NCBI GenBank assembly: GCA_015680905.1
Contig: CM027379.1
Span: 29,158,501-29,222,500, forward strand
Length of the DNA stretch: 64,000 nucleotides
From: Coptis chinensis
Lineage: Eukaryota; Streptophyta; Magnoliopsida; Ranunculales; Ranunculaceae
Reading direction: 5' to 3'
Each line of letters begins with the position of its first letter. Positions within the stretch are counted from its first letter, which is position 1. Positions 58,154-64,000 of this stretch are shown in pieces. The notes below the pieces were generated by a model. The model saw only the letters and a program-made list of their open reading frames with translations. It did no database searches and had not been told where the DNA came from. A program made the translations under genes and the position numbers.

Positions 58154-58320
58154 GGTGAAATCCTTCACTGCTTAAGCGTGTGAGTTCGGGAAAGATTTCT
58201 TGGTAGCTGTCTTTTGTGGTAAAATCCTCCACTGAGTTACAGTGTGAGTTTGCTTAAGATAGCTAACTTCTATTCTGGTAAAATCCTTCACTGAGAACAG
58301 TGCAAGTTCAGAGTAGGTAT
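58154..58320 (+). repeat. three tandem repeats in the LINE I 5' UTR
   Basis: Units begin GGTGAAATCC/GGTAAAATCC at 58154, 58218 and 58277 (periods 64 and 59). Each holds a small stem-loop of the type CACTG-N4-6-CAGTG. They end just before the ORF1 start. Confidence 0.85.
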
Positions 58321-58358
58321 ACATAAGCTTGGGACGCTATTCTCTTGCACTCATCAGC

Positions 58359-59774
58359 ATGGCTTCATCTAGCAACCCGCAACAGTCGTCCACCCAGAAC
58401 CGACAAGCTGGAAGTCGCCCAACTTCATGGAGTGCCCTGTTTAATAGAAATGGGAGTCAACAAGATGCGACTTTAGCACTTAAAGCCTTCACACCAGTCC
58501 TAGTAAATGGAGTTGCACAATTCCCTCAGGACTTGATAGAACAAGGTGTTCAACAGTGGGATGAATACTTGGTGGGGTATTTCCTGGATTCAAGACTGCC
58601 ATTTCTTATGGTTAAGGAGTTTCTGGAAAAGAAGTGGAAATTGAAGGGTTCGTTTGAAATAACTATGGATAAGGAGTTATTTTATATGAGCTTCACCAGC
58701 TCTGAAGACCGTCAAATGGTGCTGGAAGAAGGACCAGTGTTTATAGCTGGGAAAGTGTTTGTAGTTAAGCCTTGGACAGTGGAGGTGGATAGCTACAGAA
58801 ACAAGGTTGCCTCGGCACCGGTCTGGGTTAAGTTGATGGATGTTCCTAAGGAAATGTGGACATTTGATGGGTTGTCCTATCTCGCGAGCCTAGTCGGAGG
58901 AACACCTATGTTTATGGATGTGGCTACTGCACAACGGAAAAGGCTTTCATTTGCGAGGTTTTGCATTGAATTCCCTGTGAATCATGAGTATAAGGAGGTA
59001 CTAACAGTGCAAGCAGGTACTCGAGAGGTTGTAATCCCACTAGAATACCCATGGAGGCCAGTTTCCTGCTCAAAATGTAATCGGTTTGGGCACTTAGAAG
59101 ACAAATGTCGTGGAAGAAATGTTCGAGCTTGGAGAAGACGAAATACTCAGCATAGCGGCCAGTCACAAGCTAATGCAGATACTACTGTGCATGAGTGTGC
59201 TCATGAAGGTGATACCTCGAGGGAGCCAACAGTAGAGGAAGGAGAGGTGGCCGAGGGAGAAAGAGTGGTGGCTATTGCTCCTGTAGAGGTGAGCTTGACG
59301 GATGGTATTGGTAGCAGGGCAATAGTCCCATATGAGGGTGGTACTCAAGATGTTAGTGAAGGAACTGAGGAGCTAAATGTTGGAGTGTTAAACTCTTTCA
59401 CTGGAGCTGATGTCAGACTAGAGGGCAACATAGTGGATGCGCTAGTTGAGACCATCTCTGAGACAGGATGCACAGCGGGGTTCAGTAATCCAGAGGCATC
59501 TCCATTGGATGTTAGTGGAGGTAGCTTTGCCATCCTCCAAAACACAGCAGAAGATAATGAACATAGTACGGCAGTGATCATCCACAGGGAAACCCCGGCA
59601 ACTACTGAAGAACTGCAGTTTCGGGATGAGCAAGTGGTGTACGAAGCAACAATGTTGGAAGAAGGCATCATTGAGGATGACCTTTCTGAACCAGAAACGG
59701 AGCTCTTTAATGACGAGCAGCCACAACAAGCAGCCTCTGCAACTGTGCTTCCCCTTCAAGTTATAACACGGTGA
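58359..59774 (+). CDS. LINE I ORF1 (DUF4283 and CCHC zinc knuckle RNA-binding protein)
   Basis: Intact frame of 471 residues from the ATG at 58359 (MASSSNPQQSS). The N terminus is Ser/Gln-rich. A DUF4283-type domain covers about residues 55-165 (LPFLMVKEFLEKKWKLKG, FVVKPWTVEVD, APVWVKLMDVPKEMW). A CCHC knuckle CSKCNRFGHLEDKC lies near residues 237-250 (spacing C-X2-C-X4-H-X4-C is correct), followed by a long acidic tail. Plant L1 ORF1 proteins of this type bind the LINE RNA to form the transposition particle. ORF1 is uninterrupted while ORF2 is broken. Confidence 0.88.
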   Translation: MASSSNPQQSSTQNRQAGSRPTSWSALFNRNGSQQDATLALKAFTPVLVNGVAQFPQDLIEQGVQQWDEYLVGYFLDSRLPFLMVKEFLEKKWKLKGSFEITMDKELFYMSFTSSEDRQMVLEEGPVFIAGKVFVVKPWTVEVDSYRNKVASAPVWVKLMDVPKEMWTFDGLSYLASLVGGTPMFMDVATAQRKRLSFARFCIEFPVNHEYKEVLTVQAGTREVVIPLEYPWRPVSCSKCNRFGHLEDKCRGRNVRAWRRRNTQHSGQSQANADTTVHECAHEGDTSREPTVEEGEVAEGERVVAIAPVEVSLTDGIGSRAIVPYEGGTQDVSEGTEELNVGVLNSFTGADVRLEGNIVDALVETISETGCTAGFSNPEASPLDVSGGSFAILQNTAEDNEHSTAVIIHRETPATTEELQFRDEQVVYEATMLEEGIIEDDLSEPETELFNDEQPQQAASATVLPLQVITR

Positions 59775-59854
59775 CAAGCGCAGGACAGCACCCGGAAGAA
59801 TGGAAAGGGAAAGAATAAGGGCTCGAGTAGGAAAGGGAAACACAAACAATAGTA

Positions 59855-62800
59855 ATGACGAAGATAGCTATTTGGAATGTGCGAGGTCTTAATGACAATA
59901 ATAAAGCTAGATTTATGAATAAATTTAGAAATGAGAATAAATTGTGCATTTTTGGTATGTTGGAAACAAAAGTCAAGATTGAGAAGTTTCAGGCTATCAG
60001 CAGCCTCTGTTGCCCTTCATGGGCCTTTGTTCACAACTATACGAGTAATCCAAGTGGTCGAGTATGGATATCATGGGATCTGGGCATTATATCGTTGATG
60101 AAAATTATGGAAACGGAGCAGCTAATTCACTGCAAGGTGGAGCTGTTACCTACAATGCAATCGTTCTTCTTAACTGTGGTATATGCTAGCAACTCAAGTC
60201 TTGCATCGAGGTTATGGGGAGATATTTGTTCTATTCACTTTCGGGACTTGGGGAGTGGTGTGTGGTGGGGACTTTAACAATGTCTTATACTCCTTTGAAC
60301 GTCTTGGAGGGGAGGCGGTGCATGCTAGGGAGGGCAGGGCCTTTTCGGACTTGCCTAGTCCAAAGCTGAATCAGTATGATATTAAAGCGGGGGATTCTAC
60401 ACTTGGACTAACTTTGCCAGGAAGTGGTCTAAGATAGATAGGTGCTTGGTAAACAGCTCTTGGAGCTCGTCTTTTCCTTTCTCATTTGCTGATTTTTTGC
60501 CCCCAAGCACGTCTGACCACTCACCCATTATTATCGCTATATTGAATATTGCCTCTAGAAGTCTCCCTTTCGGTTCAAGAACTTCGGGTTCGCAGATCCC
60601 GATTTTTGGGCACGCGTTGTTGGCAAGCTGGAATGAAGCGGTGTTTGGGTGCCCCATGTTCGCCCTCACCCAAAAACTGAAGAATCTAAAGAGTAAGCTA
60701 AAAGGGTGGGCAAAATTCTTCTGTTCGGAATTATCTAAGAAGACAGAAGCAGCAAGGAAAGAGCTCAAGAGCATCCAGAAAGAGCAACAAAGCAATCCAG
60801 AGGATAGACTGTTAAGCATACGGGAGAAGGAAGCCAGAACCACTCTTTGTCAGCTTATTATCATGGAAGGGGAAAACCTCTGACATAGAACAAAATGTGA
60901 TTGGATGAAGTACGGGGATAAATGCACTGAATTTTTCCACAAGACGCTCAAAGAAAGAAAAGGCAGGAATCTTATATGGGCTATTCAGGACTCTACTGGA
61001 ATTATGAGGGAGGGACAGGTGGGAGTATCAGAAGCATTTGTAGATTATTACAAAGGGTTGTTGGGGCAAGCAGCCCCGGTTCTATGTGATGCGGCAAGTA
61101 TGGAGGAGCTCCACTTCCCAAGAGTGCTCACTACACACGAGGCAGAACTTATGGTGCTGGATTTTTCTGAAGCAGAAGTACAACTAGCTTTGTTTGAGAT
61201 GGATGATAATAAGGCCCCAGGGCCTGATGGGTTCAATGCATACTTTTTCAAAAAGAACTGGCAGCATGTGAAGACGGAGTTTGTTAAAGTTGTTACTTCG
61301 GTGTTTGCAGTGAGGACAATTAATAGAGGAGTCAATTCAACTCACATCAGTCTCATCCCTAAATGTGCAACTCCCTCAAGAGTAGAAGAATTCCGACCTA
61401 TTGCCTGTTGCAATGTCATCTATAAGTGTGTATCTAAGCTCCTCACGAACCGAATGAAGCCGTATATGCCTGACATCATCTCCAAGCAACAATCGGCCTT
61501 CATCCCTGGCAGATCGATCCTAAGACAACCTCCTGTTGGCTCATGAGCTTATCGAAGCTATAACCGGGCACGGGACTAAAAGATGCTCAATCAAGATTGA
61601 TATAACCAAAGCATATGATCTGATACGGTGGCGCGACTATTGAGAAAGTAATGGCGAGATTCAGATTCCATGAGAAGTTCATTGAGTGGACAAAGATGTG
61701 CTATTCCTCACCTTTCTATTCTATTATAGTTAACGGTACACCACAAGGCTACTTTGCTGGCTGTAGGGGTTTCCGAAAAGGGGATCCTATATCACCGTAT
61801 TTGTTTGTCCTTGTCATGGAGGTACTTGGTGGAATGCTGAATCGGAGTGTGATGGCGAAAGAAATTTCTTACCACTCTAAATGTAAGAAACTTCGACATT
61901 ACGATCGTGTTTTTGTCGATGATGTCTTGGTGTTCTGTAAAGGGGATGAAAAGACAGTGAGGGCAGTGAAGAAGACTATTGATGATTTCTCTGCGTGCAC
62001 TGGTCTGAAGCTAAGTAGACAGAAGACGACACTCCTTGTAGTATGAGTAATCACGAGGCACAGGAATTGGCGGATATTTTGGAAGTGCAGCTGGTGCAGC
62101 CCCCTGTAACTTACCTAGGATTGCCTCTCACTGCAGCAAGAATGGGTATTAAAGAATGCTTGCCACTGACGGAAATGGTCACCAAGAAGATTTCTAATTG
62201 GAAGAACAAGTCGCTCTCTCATGCGGGAAGGCTCCAATTAATCCAATCTGTCCTATCATCTCTTCATGTTTACTGGGCTCGAACGTTTGTGTTACCCAAA
62301 AGAACATTGCGAGATATTGCTAAGCTTTGTAATAGTTTCCTATGGGCAGGTCCAGACATGACACCGAAGATGCACCATGCTAGCCACACTCTTACTAGAA
62401 TGGATAAAGAACAGGGAGGATTGGGCATTGTGGACCCTAGCATGTGGAACAAGGCAGCTTACTGTGGCCTGGTGTTTAAGATAGCCAGCTATGAGGACTC
62501 TTTATGGGTCAAATGGACAATTGAACATCATGTCCGGAAGCAACACTTCTGGACAATGGAGATCCCAGCTGACTGTTCATGGGTCTGGAGGAATGTACTA
62601 AAGCACCGCAAAGCCGCTCAGAAGTTTGTTAGGCATCAGATAGCGAGAGGCAAGCAAACATATGTATGGCATGACCCATGGTGCCATGACACTCCGCTCA
62701 TCTTTTGGGATGAAGCAGTTCTACTGCTACAGGTTCCTCACACTGCTTTGGTTGGGGATCTTATTGCTGATGGTAGGTGGAATCACATTGTTTCTAGTCT

Positions 62801-63985
62801 GCATGATAGTGCACTGAAGAAGAAGATTGAAGGCACCGAAATTAATCACATGCTGGCGAGGACCGGGTTATCCGACACCGACTTCTACAGGTAGATTTAC
62901 AGTCAAATCAGCGTACATGTCCTTAAAGCAGCTCAGACCAAGAGTGAAATGGCATCGGGTGGTTTAGGGCAAGTTGGTTATACCGAAACACTCGTTTACT
63001 GGATGGCAGTTATTTTTGAATAGCTTACCAACCCAAGACCAACTGGTTAAGAAGAAAATTATCCACCACTCTATGTTCGACTTTTGCAATGCTTCTAGGG
63101 AGCATTCCAATCATCTCTTTTTCGACTGCCCGTATACAAAAGAGGTTTGGTCTAGTGTCAAAGGTTGGCTGGGTTTGAACACGCAAGTGAAGGCATCGAT
63201 CTTTGAATGGTACTGACCTCCTCGGGATTTGTCGTTATGCCTCACTTGAATCTGAGATTACTAGGGCAGTAACCCTCGCCACAATATATGCCATCCGAGA
63301 GAGAGGAACTTAAGGAAATTTCAGTGGCGGCACTCAAAAGCAGGTAGGTGCAAAGATCAAGTCGAGATGAAGACGATCTACAAATCATGTTGATTGAAGT
63401 GCCCTCGAACGAAGAGCAGCAAAGGTATACGGACGGGATCGGTATCCAAGTGCAATACACGGTTTGCGCTCGGTGTGGTGCAAATGGTCCAAGCCGCAAA
63501 CGTGGATTTTCTTGGTCAACACGGATGGGTCGGGTTTCAGGTGACGGAATGGGTATGGTGGTGTTATTCGAGATGAATTCGGTGCCGTCAAACTAGTGTT
63601 TACAAGGAACTCAACTAAAAGATCGGTTATCACCCAAGAGTTGCTAGCAGTTGAAGTTGGAATGAAGGGAGCAATCCAGATAGGAGCGAGGAGGATTTGT
63701 GTATGCTCGCACTTCGAAGGGCAAGCGATAGGATCTATTACTGGAGCAGAGGAGCCGCCTTGGTACTGCCTCAACATAGTGGCTGCTATTGCCTGTTTGA
63801 AGTTACACTTTGAATGGGTGGATTTTAAACATGTGTTCAGGGAATCAAACCGAGTTGCTGATTACTTCTCAAAGCTAAGCAAGGAACATGAGAATTATAT
63901 TTTGTATTTCCTACCTCCTTTAGACTATGAAATATCAGAAATGGTAAAGGAGGACGCACAAGGGAAAATGTATTTGAGAACATGA
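59855..63985 (+). pseudogene. LINE I ORF2 (endonuclease, RT, zf-RVT, RNase H), broken
   Basis: Starts MTKIAIWNVRGLNDN at 59855. Endonuclease motifs are LETKV, GGDFNNVLYSFERLGG (60265-60315) and SDHSP (60512-60526). RT motifs are DNKAPGPDGFNAYFFKKNW, THISLIPKCATP, EFRPIACCNVIYKCVSK, QSAFIPGRSI, KGDPISPYLFV and FVDDVLVF near 61912, where FADD is usual. A zf-RVT segment (HSNHLFFDCPYTKEVW, 63100-63150) and RNase H (FRESNRVADYFSKLS) follow, ending at 63985. Breaks are visible near 60250, 60437, 60883, 61540, 62040, 62894 and 63216, so ORF2 is dead. Confidence 0.9.
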
Positions 63986-64000
63986 GTTTCTTTTTCTTTA

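Larger units (their letters stand above)
58109..64000 (+). mobile_element. LINE I: near-full-length L1-type LINE, 3' end outside window
   Basis: Inserted in the 3' LTR of B. It shows a 5' UTR with tandem repeats, ORF1 (58359-59774), an 80-base gap and ORF2 (59855-63985). The window ends in the 3' UTR, so tail and target duplication cannot be seen. The presence of a 5' UTR suggests that little or nothing is missing at the 5' end. Confidence 0.92.

Noticed and set aside
1-64000. CRISPR array, rRNA or tRNA genes
   Set aside because: No regularly spaced short repeats with unique spacers, and no cloverleaf or rRNA-like sequence was seen. The primer-binding sites only resemble the end of a tRNA.

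Overview
The window looks like flowering-plant nuclear DNA, most likely from a eudicot with a repeat-rich genome (inference). The left end (about 1-5474) is ordinary host sequence. It carries the 5' half of a multi-exon nucleotide-sugar transporter gene on the minus strand, with four coding exons between 2588 and 762 and the rest beyond the left edge, plus its upstream intergenic DNA. I saw no rRNA, tRNA or CRISPR.

Everything right of about 5475 is one nest of retroelements. The oldest visible host is element D, a minus-strand Ty3/gypsy element of Athila/Tat type. Its 3' LTR is at 5475-6748, its body runs to 17471, and its 5' LTR would lie beyond the window. D contains two 5'-truncated LINEs (G 9407-10092 and F 12191-14852, each with a 16-bp target duplication) and a solo LTR (E 15541-16894). 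At 17472 D is interrupted by element B (plus strand), whose 3' LTR starts at 57529. B in turn holds element A (19845-31552, 5-bp duplication ctaga), LINE H (32413-35260 plus 50215-52001) and, inside its 3' LTR, LINE I (58109 to beyond 64000). LINE H is split by element C (35261-50209, duplication gttat), and element A holds solo LTR J (24772-26475, duplication atgtt).

Element parts differ in an informative way. C carries gag, protease, RT, RNase H and integrase regions plus a downstream accessory ORF. A carries gag, protease and the accessory ORF. D carries gag and protease only. B carries gag-like and accessory regions. A, B and D would have needed pol supplied in trans. LTR differences counted by eye fit the nesting order: B about 8 percent (partial comparison), A about 5 percent, C about 1.5 percent. 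All LTR elements here are fossils with broken coding regions.

The observations most worth a second look are these. The accessory ORF of A and C sits behind what looks like its own TATA box and a second copy of the GC-rich gag leader. An extended polypurine-tract motif recurs four times through the 3' halves of A, C and D. A stem-loop is conserved in the LTRs. LINE I has hairpin-bearing tandem repeats in its 5' UTR.
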